A stretch of 64,000 nt of DNA from Doris montereyensis (lineage: Eukaryota > Mollusca > Gastropoda > Nudibranchia > Dorididae), in contig JAXRKP010000379.1 in the NCBI GenBank assembly GCA_037039925.1, forward strand, positions 202,501 through 266,500, read 5' to 3'. The number at the start of each line of letters is the position of its first letter. Positions within the stretch are counted from its first letter, which is position 1. The translations under genes and the position numbers were made by a program. Below, piece after piece: positions 34,362 to 45,479 of the stretch. The notes below the pieces were generated by a model. The model was not told where the DNA came from and did no database searches. It was given only the letters and a program-made list of their open reading frames with translations.

Positions 34362-34689
34362 AACGCTGACAGTAATAGTCAAGAATTGAGCTGGTCAGTT
34401 ATTTTGAAAAAGAAGAACAAGAAGAAAAGCTGGTAATGGCAAGTGTAAATTTATCACAAAATAAGAAGCCTACAGCAAATTAGAAAAAAAAAAAGTTAAA
34501 AAACAACGAAGAAAGAAAACATATAAAAGAAAACACAATTTACTGCAAGAGAAAGAAAAAAAAGAAGAAAAAAACCACCCTCATTGCCTCAGGGCAAAAT
34601 GAACAGCAAGATAACAGACACAGGTGGAGAAAAAGAGGGAAAAGAGAGAAGAATCACCTGTCAGCAGCAACTGCCACCTATCCACTCCT

Positions 34690-35555
34690 TACTGAATCTT
34701 AAAGAAAAAAAAAATCAAGTGTCCTCACTGAATCTTAAAGAAAAAAATCAAGTGTCCTCACTGAATCTTAAAGAAAATAAATCAAGTGTCCTCACTGAAT
34801 TTTAAAGAAAAAAATCAAGTGTCACACACTGAATCTTAAAGAAAATAAATCAAGTGTCCTCTGAATGAACAAGTGTCCTCTGAATCTTAAAGAAAATAAA
34901 TCAAGTGTCCTCACTGAATCTTAAAAGAAAAAAATCAAGTGTCCTCACTGAATCTTAAAGAAAAAAAAATCAAGTGTCCTCACTGAATCTTAAAGAAAAA
35001 AATCAAGTGTCCTCACTGAATCTTAAAGAAAATAAATCAAGTGTCCTCACTGAATTTTAATGAAAATAAATCAAGTGTCCTCACTGAATCTTAAAGAAAA
35101 TAAATCAAGTGTCCTCACTGAATCTTAAAGAAAAAAAATCAAGTGTCCTCACTGAATCTTAAAGAAAACAAGTCAAGTCGTCCTCACTGAATCTGAAAAA
35201 AGTCAAGTGTCCTCACTGAATCTTAAAAGAAAAAATCAAGTGTCCTCACTGGATCTTAAAGAAAAAAATCAAGTGTCCTCACTGAATTTTAAAGAAAATA
35301 AAAAGTGTCCTCACTGAATCTTAAGAAAAAATCAAGTGTCCTCACTGGATCTTAAAGAAAACAAATCAAGTGTCCTCACTGAATTTTAAAGAAAATAAAT
35401 CAAGTGTCCTCACTGAATCTTAAGAAAAAAATCAAGTGTCCTCACTGAATCTTAAATCAAGTGTCCTCACTGAATCTTAAGAAAAAAATCAAGTGTCCTC
35501 ACTGAATCTTTAAAAAAAATCAAGTGTCCTCACTGAATCTTTAAAAAATCAAGTA
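34690..35555. repeat. 32-bp minisatellite
   Basis: About 26 copies of AATCAAGTGTCCTCACTGAA and TCTTAAAGAAAA in PIGA intron 6; element F lies just beyond the right end. Confidence 0.92.
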
Positions 35556-35602
35556 CAAGAAGGAAAGTTAACGGCAGTAAAGATGAACCCCACCACTTCC
35601 CC

Positions 35603-35758
35603 AAAAAGTGAGCAGTTGGCAGGTGCTACTGATAGGTTCCACATCTTTCCTTTCACTATTTCACCTGCTTGGTTTTTATCTTGCTGTTCGTTCCCTCTTG
35701 AATTCACCCTCAGATCACCTCATACCATTGTTGGGGTGAATATCAATCAATCAATAAA
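35603..35758 (+). mobile_element. Element F copy 8
   Basis: GAGCAGTTGGCAGGTGCTAC, TTTTATCTTGCTGTTCGTTC and the tail ATCAATCAATCAATAAAAG match F. A 32-bp array ends about 45 bases upstream, on the 5' side. Confidence 0.7.
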
Positions 35759-35781
35759 AGTTCCAGAGAAAGAAAGAATTA

Positions 35782-35808
35782 ACGATGATGATGATGATGA
35801 TGATGATA
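35782..35808. repeat. (GAT)n microsatellite
   Basis: Eight GAT units, in PIGA intron 6. Confidence 0.85.
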
Positions 35809-35841
35809 AGAAAGACATAATAATATATTATATATCGTTAC

Positions 35842-35950
35842 CTATGATAAAGTGCACTTGTGGATATTTCTTGGTAATTGGGGGAATGAGGCCGGCCAGG
35901 AAGTCCATCCCTTTCCTGTAGACCAGACGACTTTATCACCACCACGGTAA
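35842..35950 (-). CDS. PIGA: PIGA exon 6: [13 protein letters not shown] (one extra base)
   Basis: The exon reads ITVVVI, then, after one extra A in the run matching 35932-35934, [18 protein letters not shown] and [19 protein letters not shown] is the conserved opening of the donor-sugar domain. At 109 nt the exon is one base longer than its flanking phases allow, consistent with a single insertion. Donor ATAG|GTAACG; acceptor GTCTCAAG. Confidence 0.9.
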
Positions 35951-36007
35951 CTTGAGACAGAATTATCAACTTGTTAGATTAGAAATGCATTGGCTGTTTT
36001 GGTAAAC

Positions 36008-36142
36008 AGAGAAGGTAAACAGAGAAGCCCAAACTGATTGAAACAGAGAATCCCAAACTGATTGAAACAGAGGACCCCAAAAAGCCCAAACTGATTGAAA
36101 CAGAGAAGCCCAAACTGATTGAAACAGAGAAGTCCAAACTGA
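36008..36142. repeat. 24-bp repeat, about 5 copies
   Basis: Units contain AGAAGCCCAAACTGATTGAA, in PIGA intron 5 about 60 bases from exon 6. Confidence 0.85.
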
Positions 36143-36369
36143 TTTGTCTATAATTATTTTTCTTCATTTATGTATATTATTGTTTCACCGCACTATCTAT
36201 CTACTCACCTTTGCATCTTTATATATTTCTCTTAAAATCTACACATTGAATGATTAACTTAAGTTAAATTTGTTTTTAATTCAAATGCATTGATATATTC
36301 TTTTATTTTTCAAACGGAAATTGTGATAACACAAGTATAACTTCCTTTTTTAAAGGATCAATAAAGATG

Positions 36370-36394
36370 ATTGAATTGAATTGAATTGAATTGA
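36370..36394. repeat. GAATT pentamer repeat
   Basis: Five copies of GAATT. Confidence 0.8.
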
Positions 36395-36471
36395 TATCCA
36401 TGACCCAGTCATTACTCATTAGACTGCTGGTAAGTCCGATGTCGTAGTGTGATTTCATCTGACTTTAAATT

Positions 36472-36632
36472 TTACCCACATCCAAAACTAAGGTAGTCTC
36501 GGGATGTTGGTTGATTTTTAAAATGTTGCCTTTCACCGTTGCCCTTAAACAGCCAAGGAGATCTTTAACGTGCACAGAGTGTTGTGATCTGCACGTGGGA
36601 TTTCTTTTATCGTCCGTCTCCGGCGGGACTAG
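36472..36632 (-). mobile_element. SINE-A copy 9 (3' part)
   Basis: The minus strand carries CACTCTGTGCACGTTAAAGA and the TTGTGGATGTGGGTAAAATT end. It is cut at TAGTCCCGCC by the SINE-B that starts at 36633. Confidence 0.7.
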
Positions 36633-36892
36633 TGACATCGGTGGCTGAGCAGTTAGGCTGCCGGACTGGGATCATGAGGGTCCGGGTTCGAATCCTGGCA
36701 AAGCTAGGTCCGACAATGTGTTCCTTGGGAAAGACACTTAACATGTATTTTCCCCACTCTACCCAGGTGATAAATGGGTACAAGCACTAGCTTGGGAGTA
36801 AAACCTGCAATCAGATTAGTGTCCTTATACTTCACGCTACAGATACCAGGACAAGTTCCTGCCTATGGGCCATAAATGGCCAAGAAGGAACT
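36633..36892 (+). mobile_element. SINE-B copy
   Basis: Full length, with head CATCGGTGGCTGAGCAGTTA, box-B-like GGGTTCGAATCC, and 3' end GCCTATGGGCCATAAATGGC. It is flanked on both sides by SINE-A fragments. Confidence 0.8.
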
Positions 36893-36982
36893 TTGCTTTC
36901 CAGAGTTGTGATGTACATGTGTGATCTCCTTTTTTATTGTTCGTCTCCGATGGGACTAGATGTCAATCCACCTACCACCAAG
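36893..36982 (-). mobile_element. SINE-A fragment
   Basis: A short minus-strand segment contains GGTAGGTGGATTGACATCTA and TCGGAGACGAACAATAAA. It overlaps in content with copy 9, so it is a separate fragment rather than the missing half. Confidence 0.6.
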
Positions 36983-37119
36983 TGGAATGAGGTAAATACG
37001 ATATACACGTGTGTCCTGGACAAGGGCACAAAGGTAGGTCTGGCAATGCAATACGTAAGATTTGATCCGATGACCTCAGAAGTCTCAAGTATGATTTTCA
37101 CCGATAGACATTCGCATCA

Positions 37120-37270
37120 TGGGTAGTCAGGTCTATTCAAAACTTGGAGAAAGTCAAGTCGGCGTGAGAAGCAATGGCCAAACTACCACATCATTATTAT
37201 GCTACAAGCCTGGGAAAAAAATCAGACTACTCCTGGTTATCCAACACTGAAATTCCGAGTATGAGATTTT
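37120..37270 (+). mobile_element. SINE-E copy (3' part) leading into a TTTAC array
   Basis: GTCAAGTCGGCGTGAGAAGC, AATGGCCAAACTACCACAT and CCGAGTATGAGATTTTTACT match the 3' half of the copy at 43144. Its TTTAC tail is continuous with the 370-bp array. Confidence 0.7.
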
Positions 37271-37636
37271 TACTTAGTTTACTTTACTTTATGTTACGTT
37301 ATTTTACTTTACTTGACATTACTTAACTTAACTTTACCTTTACGTTACATTACTTTACGTTACTTTTCTTTACTTTACATTATTTTACTTTACTTTACCT
37401 TACGTTACTTTACTTTACGTTATTTTACTTTACTTTACTTCTACATTACTTCACGTTATTTAACTTTACTTTACTTTATGTTACATTACGTTTACTTTGC
37501 TTTACGTTACGTTGTGTTACTTAACTTGACTTTATGTTACATTACTTTATATTACATTACTTTACGTTATGTTACTTTACTTACTTTTCATTACCTTACT
37601 TACGTTACGTTATATAACGTTATTGCTTTACTTTAC
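37265..37636. repeat. TTTAC/GTTAC pentamer array
   Basis: Imperfect TTTAC, GTTAC and ATTAC units continue from the tail of a SINE-E and end 14 bases from the donor of PIGA exon 5. Confidence 0.88.
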
Positions 37637-37649
37637 TAAAAACACTCAC

Positions 37650-37765
37650 TTTTGTCAGGGTCTCTCTTGGATGGATCTGGAGTGAACACAGTCGGATCAA
37701 TAGCATTTGGAATGACTGACACATTGCAAGGCTTCACATCAGCTCTAAGCACAGTGTTTTCTTTA
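37650..37765 (-). CDS. PIGA: PIGA exon 5: KENTVLR...VIPNAIDP (intact)
   Basis: The exon is intact in one frame: [20 protein letters not shown], then [18 protein letters not shown]. This covers the linker into the second, donor-binding Rossmann domain; SVIPNA-D is conserved in GT4 enzymes. The acceptor is a C-rich tract ending CCCACAG, the donor AAAA|GTGAGTG. A TTTAC pentamer array begins about 14 bases downstream of the donor, on the intron side. Confidence 0.93.
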
Positions 37766-38022
37766 CTGTGGGAGGGGGGGGGGTGGATGGGAAAATAACA
37801 AAAGAAAAAAGAGAGTAAAGTTATTTTTTTTAACAGTTTTAAATTAGTTTCAAAAGACTAGATTTTTTTCTTTCTTTTTAATCAAATGTGTTGTAAAGAA
37901 AAATTGGAAAATCTTTCAAAATTCTTGGTCGCAAATATGTATTTATATATCTACAAAATGTAAAATATTCATATCATAATTTACACAAAGTAAGATGAAG
38001 CAACTGCAGAAGAAATAAGAGA

Positions 38023-38172
38023 TGAATAATGACATGAAATAATATGAAGCCCTGTAAGAACAAAGACGAGTCAAATACAAAGCAATAAACAGAAAAACAT
38101 CTTTGTCACAGATAGAATCGAACTCAGGACCTTCGCCCATCGTCTCGCCAATAAAAGAGCGTGTACAACCAA
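38023..38172 (-). mobile_element. SINE-D copy
   Basis: The minus-strand head contains GAGTTCGATTCTATCTGTGA. The tail on the plus strand is AATGACATGAAATAATATGA followed by GCCCTGTAAGAAC. Confidence 0.6.
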
Positions 38173-38324
38173 CCAAACAAACAATAATAATGTAAAAGTG
38201 CTTCTATCTTTTTTTTATTTTAAACCCAAACAATCCAAGCCTTTTATGTCAAATATGAAGAAGAAAAAAGAAGCAAATTCATATTCGATAAAGTGTAGTA
38301 TAGGCATATATCTGTCGAGCCTAC

Positions 38325-38504
38325 CATGTATTTGACACACAAATGCTGTGACTACAATCGGCCAGATGCGAAGCTGAGCAGTTTGTTGGTAAGGATGGAA
38401 CTGCAATCAGCAAAGCCAAATAAGGAGTGGTCGGTGAAAACGGTAAATGTGCAGGCCCATGGTCCTGGCGTGGAACATGGCCGTTGGCCCAGCGTGGAAA
38501 AAGC
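38325..38504 (-). CDS. PIGA: PIGA exon 4: [12 protein letters not shown] (several frame breaks)
   Basis: The core reads [20 protein letters not shown] and then KLL, a very conserved PIGA stretch. It is preceded in another frame by [11 protein letters not shown] and followed, after one extra base, by [13 protein letters not shown]. Compared with the expected family length of about 176 nt the exon has four extra bases: one lost near 38483, four gained (ATTT) just before the TVFTDH codons, and one gained near 38357. These are not all homopolymer changes, so this is the most damaged PIGA exon. Donor ACATG|GTAGGC leaves TG, completed by T of the next exon. Confidence 0.85.
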
Positions 38505-38559
38505 CTGAAAGACAAACCAATGATGTGAGTCAACTGTCACACAGGTAGCTGCGTGCACT

Positions 38560-38800
38560 ATTCAACTTACAAAGCAGAACCATTGGAGTAAAACTTCCAT
38601 TATTTAAAATTACATAGGAGTCACATTGAGGAAAATTTCCACTATTTAACTTACAAAGGAGTCACATTGCAGCAAAGCTTCAACTATTTCACTTACAACG
38701 GAATCACATTGTAGCAAAGCTTCCACTATTTCACTTACAACGGAGTCACATTGAGCAAAACTTCCACTATTCAACTTACAAAGGAGTCACATTGGATCAA
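38560..38800. repeat. ~40-bp repeat, about 6 copies
   Basis: Units contain TTACAAAGGAGTCACATTG and CTTCCACTATTTCA, in PIGA intron 3 about 55 bases from exon 4. Confidence 0.85.
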
Positions 38801-38819
38801 ACTGACAAACGACAAAAAG

Positions 38820-39313
38820 TCATAAACCAATTGTATCGATGTAAGTCATAAACCAAGTCGATGTAAGTCATAAACCAATTGTGTCGATAGAAGTCATAAA
38901 CCAATTCATAAACCAATTGTGTCGATGTAAGTCATAAACCAATTGTGTCGATGTAAGTCATAGTAAAACCAATTGTATAAAGTAAATCATAACCAATTGT
39001 GTCGAAAAGTCATAAACCATTTTGTCGAAAAGTCCAATTAGAAGTCATAAAACCAATTGTATCGAAGTAAATCATAAACCAATTGTGTCGATGTAAGTCA
39101 TAAACCAATTGTGTCGATGTAAGTCATAAACCAATTGTGTCGATGTAAGTCATAAACCAATTGTGTCGATGTAGTCATAAAGCCAATTGTATCGATGTAA
39201 GTCATAAACCAATTGTGTCGATGTAAGTCATAAACCAATTTGTCGATGTAAGTCATAAACCAATTGTGTTGATGTAAGTCATAAACCAATCGTGTCGATG
39301 TAAGTCATTAACC

Positions 39314-39315
<2 letters not shown>
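38820..39315. repeat. 26-bp minisatellite, left part
   Basis: Units of AAGTCATAAACCAATTGTGT plus CGATGT. Interrupted at 39316 by a LINE. Confidence 0.9.
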
Positions 39316-39316
<1 letters not shown>

Positions 39317-39357
<41 letters not shown>

Positions 39358-40744
39358 ATACTTCTATGGCGCCTATTCTCAAAAAAGAGTTCAAGCGCAC
39401 TACAATAGCATACAATACAACATAAATAAAATATAATGGTCATAGAACATGATATTTAAGAGTCAAAATGTATCATATGATTATCCTAAAATAGAAGGGT
39501 TTAAGAGTCCACTCAAAAGATTCAAATGATATAACAATCTTAAAACATACAAAGAGTATAACATGATCACGAAACCTAAAAGATACATTGTAAATAATAC
39601 AGTAAGCTAAAAAAATAGATACAATGAATTAGTAAAATATTCAATGAATAGAGTATTTTTACAAGAGACACGAGATATATAATGCGCATAGACTTAATCA
39701 AAAGATTCATTATAAATATAAGCTATCATAACAAAAACAATGATCATTAAAGGCTTAAAAAGATGCTAGCATTATATGCCCTCTTAAAAAAGGTGGGTTT
39801 TAAGAGACTTCCTAAACGATTCAAGGGATATGGAGTTCTACAACATTCATCCAGACTACTCCACAATTGAGGTGCACACACAAAAAAAGCTTTCACCAAA
39901 ACAAGTCGATGTACGGGGTATACAAAGATAGTTACTATTATTAGACCTCAAGATCTAGGTTTAAAATAGGGGGTTAAAAGCTTGTCTAGATAGGGGGAGC
40001 TAGATTATTTAAACATTTATAAGTCATGCAAAGGACCTTAAAGTCAATTCTCTCTCTGACTGGCAACCAATGGAGGTCTTTAAGTACATTGGTAATGTGA
40101 TCAGATTTCTTTTTAAGAACAATAGTTCTGGCTGCATAATTTTGTATCTTTTGAAGTTTAGATAAATGTTTTTTAGACACACCAGACAAGAGGGAGTTAC
40201 AGTAATCCAATCTACTGGATACAAAAGCATTTATCAAAAGTTTAGCAGTATCCTCATCAATAAAATATCTGATTCTGCTAATATTCTTAAGATGGAGCAT
40301 AGATGTTTGACATATTTTATTTATTTGCTTCTCTATTGTGAGGTGAGGATCAAGAAGAAAGCCAAATTTTAACAGCATTGGAAATTTCAATATGTGAATT
40401 ACAAATATTTACATTGCATGCATTAATAGTTTTGAGCGATGTACGCGTTCCAAAGACAATTATATCTGTTTTATCTCCATTTAATGTAAGTCTGTTTTCT
40501 GTCATCCAAGTCTGTATATCTGTGGTGCAATCCTGAAGTGTCTGAATGGATGCTGCAGGATTGCTGGTGCTCAGGGGTATGTATAGTTGAGTGTCGTCTG
40601 CATATAGATGATATTTGATGTTATGCCTCTCAATTATGTCAGCTAATGGAGTGGTGTAGAGAGTAAAGAGAACTGGTCCTAGGATAGACCCTTGGGGAAC
40701 ACCATGATGTAGTTTTAAAGGCGATGATCTTGAAGAGTCAATCA
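39317..40744 (-). mobile_element. 5'-truncated CR1/L2-type LINE inserted in a minisatellite
   Basis: The minus strand encodes LHHGVPQGSILGPVLFTLYT, then YHLYADDTQLYIPL (the RT catalytic YADD), then, in a second frame below 40390, DEDTAKLLINAFVSSRLDYC and LHWLPVRERIDFK. The last third (39360-39985) is AT-rich 3' UTR ending in an (ATT)n tail, seen as AAT repeats at 39316-39355. Both flanks are the same 26-bp tandem repeat, so the LINE landed inside an existing array in PIGA intron 3. The 5' end is truncated within the RT. Confidence 0.85.
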
Positions 40745-40968
40745 AAATTGTGTCGATGTAAGTCATAAACCAATTGTGTTGATGTAAGTCATAAAGCAAT
40801 TGTGTTGATGTAAGTCATAAAGCAATTGTGTTGATGTAAGTCATAAACCAATTGTGTTGATGTAAGTCATAAAGCAATTGCATCGATAAGTCATAAACCA
40901 ATCGTGTCGATGTAAGTCATAAACCAATTGTGTCGATGTAAGTCATAAACCAATTGTGTTGATGCTAT
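40745..40968. repeat. 26-bp minisatellite, right part
   Basis: The same unit resumes after the LINE, with a TTGATGT variant predominating. Confidence 0.9.
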
Positions 40969-41267
40969 AGCTGAGAGAGTTAAAGCTACAGCTGATCATC
41001 TTCATGACTATTTGAATAACGATAGGAAATAATCTTAAAGCCCCGTAGGCAGAAAGATGAGAAAGACATGAAGGAATAGACCAAAAAAAAAAAAAAAAAA
41101 AAAAAATTGTTGGGCGTTTAAGGAGTCTCATCGACAAGGTTGTTGTTCAAATCTTGTCTAACGTTCATTCCCAAGCACACAGTGAGAACAATAGAGATTT
41201 TGTCATCAAACTTTGATCAACACCAAGAAATGTGCGCATGCAGACAGAAAATAAATAAGGGGAACAT

Positions 41268-41428
41268 TGCGCCCTGGTCCAGGGAGGTGGATCGATACCT
41301 AGACCCATCAGAGGCAGACAATAAAAGAAGGTCATGTGTGCAGATAACAACAGTCTGGCAAAATTTTAAATCCTTTTAAAAAAACACAGAGATCACCTAA
41401 GTTGTGGATGTGGGCAAAATCAAACCAA
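41268..41428 (+). mobile_element. SINE-A copy with internal deletion
   Basis: The copy runs from CCTGGTCCAGGGAGGTGGAT to TGTGGATGTGGGCAAAATCA, but the GTTAAAGATCC core has been deleted between 41354 and 41356. Confidence 0.7.
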
Positions 41429-41434
41429 AGTTTC

Positions 41435-42018
41435 ATTTCTATACCTCTCTAGTTTCATTTCTATACCTCTCTAGTTTGATTTCTATCCCTCTCTAGTTTG
41501 ATTTCTATACCTCTCTAGTTTCATTTCTATACCTCTCTAGTTTCATTTCTATACCTTCTAGTTTCATTCTATACCTCTCTAGTTTCATTTCTAGTTCTAG
41601 TTTCATTTCTATACCTCTCTAGTTTGATTTCTAGTTTGATTTCTATACCTCTCTAGTTTGATTTCTATACCTCTCTAGTTTGATTTCTATACCTCTCTAG
41701 TTTGATTTCTATACCTCTCTAGTTTCATTTCTATACCTCTCTAGTTTGATTTCTATACCTCTAGTTTCATTTCTATACCTCTCTAGTTTCATTTCTATAC
41801 CTCTAGTTTCATTTCTATACTCTCTAGTTTTCATTTTTACCTCTAGTTTCATTTCTATACCTCTAGTTTCATTTCTATACCTCTCTAGTTTGATTTCTAT
41901 ACCTCTCTAGTTTCATTTCTATACCTCTCTAGTTTCATTTCTATACCTCTCTAGTTTCAGTTTGATTTCTATACCTCTCTAGTTTCATTTCTATACCTCT
42001 CTGGTTTCATTTTACCTC
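41435..42018. repeat. 22-bp minisatellite
   Basis: About 27 copies of CTAGTTTCATTTCTATACCT or the GATTTC variant. Confidence 0.92.
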
Positions 42019-42029
42019 TCTTCATTAAA

Positions 42030-42871
42030 CAGTAGTCTCCGCCAAAATGCATGGTCCACAGCTGACAAATTTTTTTGTGTGCATTTTTGGCGAAGGCGCA
42101 TTTGGACGGAGTCAAAGGCCACGACTCACTACTGTGTATTTACATTGCCATTCTTGTTTGGAAATGTTATGTAAACCCCTCTGGTTTTTTTGTCGTTAGT
42201 TGTTTGTTATTGTTTGGGGTTGGTTTGTTGTTGGAATGTTTGTTGGTTTGAGGACAAGACTCAATAGGCCTTCTCTTAGATCTTTTACATTGTTCTCACT
42301 CAAGACTACAACAAGGGGTGGCATGTTGAAGACATTTGGCAACAATGGGGTTTTTTAAATTTGTTTGACACACATGTCATACAGAGCATGATCTCCGTGG
42401 ATAAAAAAAAGGGACACAAGGCCTTTCTCAGAGTTTCTCACCGTCATCAAAAAGAAAGAGACGATCGGACTGTCAGTCTGGAAGACCTATCGAGTCAGGG
42501 AGGGAAGGGGCGGGTGAGTGTGAGCACAGCCGAGGCAGCCAAGACTAGCTGCATAATTGTTATGTGTATGGGTGCACTTGGTTAAGATAGATCTAGATGC
42601 CACACACATACACACACACACATGTGTGTCAATGGGACAAAGCAAGAAGTGGTTATCAAGTTTATTTTTCACAGGAAGTGTCTCTTTAATTACAACAAAT
42701 TGAAGACACAGCCTTATAAAAACATGTTGCATTTTGGCAAAGTCAAGCCAACCGATGTTGCATTTTGATGGGGTAATTAGCATTGTAAAGCTCGGCTACA
42801 GCTACATGAAAAAAATTGCATTATGACGAACCGTGCATTTTGGTAGCGTTCAATTCTGCAGGACGCTACTG
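42030..42871. mobile_element. Second pogo-like non-autonomous element
   Basis: The left end starts CAGTAGTCTCCGCCAAAATG and the right end, read in inverse complement, starts CAGTAGCGTCC and reaches CCAAAATGCACGG. The right end is followed by TA; the left is preceded by AA rather than TA. Several CATTTTGG motifs repeat inside (42080, 42730, 42760, 42835). A further end-like CACTACTG occurs at 42124-42131. No transposase is seen. It lies in PIGA intron 3 directly after a 22-bp array. Confidence 0.5.
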
Positions 42872-42945
42872 TATTTGAAAAATGATGAGCTTCAAAGAAC
42901 AAGCTGGTTACTATGGGATATGTTAGAAATGTAACAACTACTTAC

Positions 42946-43067
42946 AGAATGAGCATGAACAATGTCGATGTTTTCCCGTATCAAGACATTTCTGACCAGG
43001 GAAATGTGCAGAAAATTGTTGGCAGGATACACTGGTTGTAGAATGGAGTGAACGGCAAATAGTAGAC
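42946..43067 (-). CDS. PIGA: PIGA exon 3: VYYLPF...VHAHS (frameshifted)
   Basis: The exon continues the N-terminal Rossmann fold. It reads VYYLPFTPFYNQCILPTIF in one frame and LVRNVLIRENIDIVHAHS in another. The break is at the C-run corresponding to 42999-43001, one base short. Both flanking introns are phase 0 yet the exon is 122 nt, one short of a multiple of three, which independently supports a single missing base. The acceptor is TTATTTTCAG and the donor TCT|GTAAGT. Confidence 0.88.
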
Positions 43068-43143
43068 CTGAAAATAAATGAATGACAAGACGTTGACCTA
43101 AAATAACTACAAAATGTAAATAAAGCAAGCAGCTACAAATATG

Positions 43144-43416
43144 AGGCACCAATAGCTTAGTCGGTAGAGCGTCGGACTACAACCCAGGAGGCCAGAGTTC
43201 GATTCCCAGTCAAGCTAAATTTTTCTGGTCCCCCGTGTGGACCCAGCAGCGAAAATGGGTAACTAGGTCGATTCAGACTCGGCAACAGTAAAGTCGGCAT
43301 GGAAGGCAATGGCAAACTACCACATTGTGCCGTATGCCTAGAAATATCAGGTTCTACTCCTGGTTTTTTTTTACCCTTCACACAACTTTGAGTATGGGAC
43401 TTACTTTACTTTATGC
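43144..43416 (+). mobile_element. SINE-E with clear tRNA-like head
   Basis: The head reads AATAGCTTAGTCGGTAGAGC (box A) and GAGTTCGATTCCC (box B), but the outer ends do not pair as an acceptor stem, so it is not a functional tRNA. The body runs to GAGTATGGGACTTACTTTAC, a TTTAC-type tail. Confidence 0.8.
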
Positions 43417-43635
43417 TTTTACACATATATAAACTACAACTGACAGATCCTTTCAAAACTAAAACTTGAAATGAGAACCTGTCAGTGTGCCGGCACTCAC
43501 TAATAATGTGTTTTGGTTACTTCAATGCAAATCTATATTGTATTTTTATGTAAAGTAACTATTTATATTATAAACATATTATATGATATCAAGATGTAAA
43601 GTAAGAGTAAATTTAAAAAAAGGCATGTTATATGT

Positions 43636-43893
<258 letters not shown>

Positions 43894-44491
43894 ATTAGTT
43901 TGTTTAGCTGAATTTCACCCAATATGCCATAGGCAATGATTTCAGACAGAGTTTAAAAGTGCTCACGCAGGAAAAAAAAAATATCACACCTGTTCTTTTG
44001 TTATGGTTAAAAACAAATCAATATAATGGTAAATAAATAAATTGATAAAACTGCTTGTTGTTGTTTTGAACCAGATGTAAGCCAAAATTATATTGAATAA
44101 TTTATGGTGGGACACAGCAGAGCACCATACACTTTTATCTCACTATATCACCACTAAACCACCATTTTCCCGTACTGCCAGATTTTTACCTATTTAAGTA
44201 CACAAAAACAATTGTTAGGGTTGAAGTGAATTGTAGAAATAACTCACTATACCACCAACTGCCAATGATTTGAGCACTTTGAGCTCTATCCCGATGCAGT
44301 ATAATAAATTGAATTTACAATCGTCATTAATTCCATCTAATCAGGATAGTTAGGGAATGAGATAAACCTTGCTAAGGAAAAAGAATGCTTATATTTTTTT
44401 AGACCCAAAAGTTTCTAAAACGCAGATTGATAAACAACAACAAGTGACAGCTCTACAAAAGAGACAGAATAGACTCGTGACATACGGTGTA

Positions 44492-45477
44492 CAGTGGTGT
44501 CCGCCCAGAACCCGGTCCGCGGGAGACAAAAACAACGGGTTCTTAGGCAGACTGGGTTCTAAGGCAAACTCTGACATGCCTTGTATTTTTGCTTCATTAT
44601 TCATATATCTTTTATTGGCTTTTCCCCATTGGCCTTAAAATTTTGGCCAGACCCCAATAGATAAACAGTTTCTGTTGGTTATCAAGAGAATTGCCTCGTG
44701 TAGGCATTATAATGGTCTGAAGCTGTGCTTGAAATGTTTTGAAAATATGCAGTCTTTGCAGATACAGCTGAGCAAATGAATGAATGTTTATGACTATGAC
44801 AAAACAATGTAGAGATTTGTGCAATCACTTCCGTACATGTTGAAACAGTATGTGATTGGTAACTCATTTCTCAGCCAATCAGAAAACAGGAACATTGATC
44901 ACCAATGCAAATACGGCCTGAGAAAACTCACAACAGTAAGAAGGCTGTCCTTACCCTGCCTGTAACCTGTCTTTGATGTGGCAATGCGAGCCGCGTAATT
45001 GCTTTGCCTCCACATCTTGGCACGCAACAGTTACGTAATCTTTGATCGTCTGTCGTGCCCGAGGTGCTAGGGCATGGTCACAGGTGACACCAGGAAAGGT
45101 GGACAGGACGGGTGGTGAGCCTTCCATGTGTCTGTCATTTGGCGTCTGGCACACCCTTGTAACGTGTTTATAATACTATACCTACCAGTGCCTTGACCAA
45201 TGCAATACACTTGTCATCCTCCCTTCTATGATTCACTTGTAACATATCACATGTATATGTATGTTATTATTGTCAATTGTTAGGGTTGAAGTGAGTGTGG
45301 ATTGTTGTTGTCATGACTCATACCTCACAATCAGACCGGGTTCTAAGGCGGACCAGGCCATAACTGGCGGGGCCTTAAGTGAGAAGTTTTATATATAGAA
45401 AATTTTGTTGCACGGAAATAGCGAGTTCTAAGGCAGATCAGGTTCTCAGGCAACAGGTTCTTAGGCCGACACCACTG
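44492..45477. mobile_element. Non-autonomous pogo/Tigger-like element with TA duplication
   Basis: The ends are CAGTGGTGTCCGCCCAGAAC on the left and the inverse complement of CAGTGGTGTCGGCCTAAGAA on the right, each flanked by TA. Subterminal copies of a GGTTCTWAGGC motif repeat near both ends (44537-44565, 45334-45460). CAGTG termini with a TA target are typical of pogo-type Tc1/mariner elements. The interior of nearly 1 kb shows no transposase. It lies in PIGA intron 2. Confidence 0.7.
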
Positions 45478-45479
45478 TA

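Noticed and set aside
37313..37639. 108-codon frame
   Set aside because: It is the translation of the TTTAC pentamer array in a PIGA intron.
43144..43217. tRNA gene
   Set aside because: A and B boxes are present, but the outer stem does not pair and the sequence continues into a dispersed element, so it is a SINE head.
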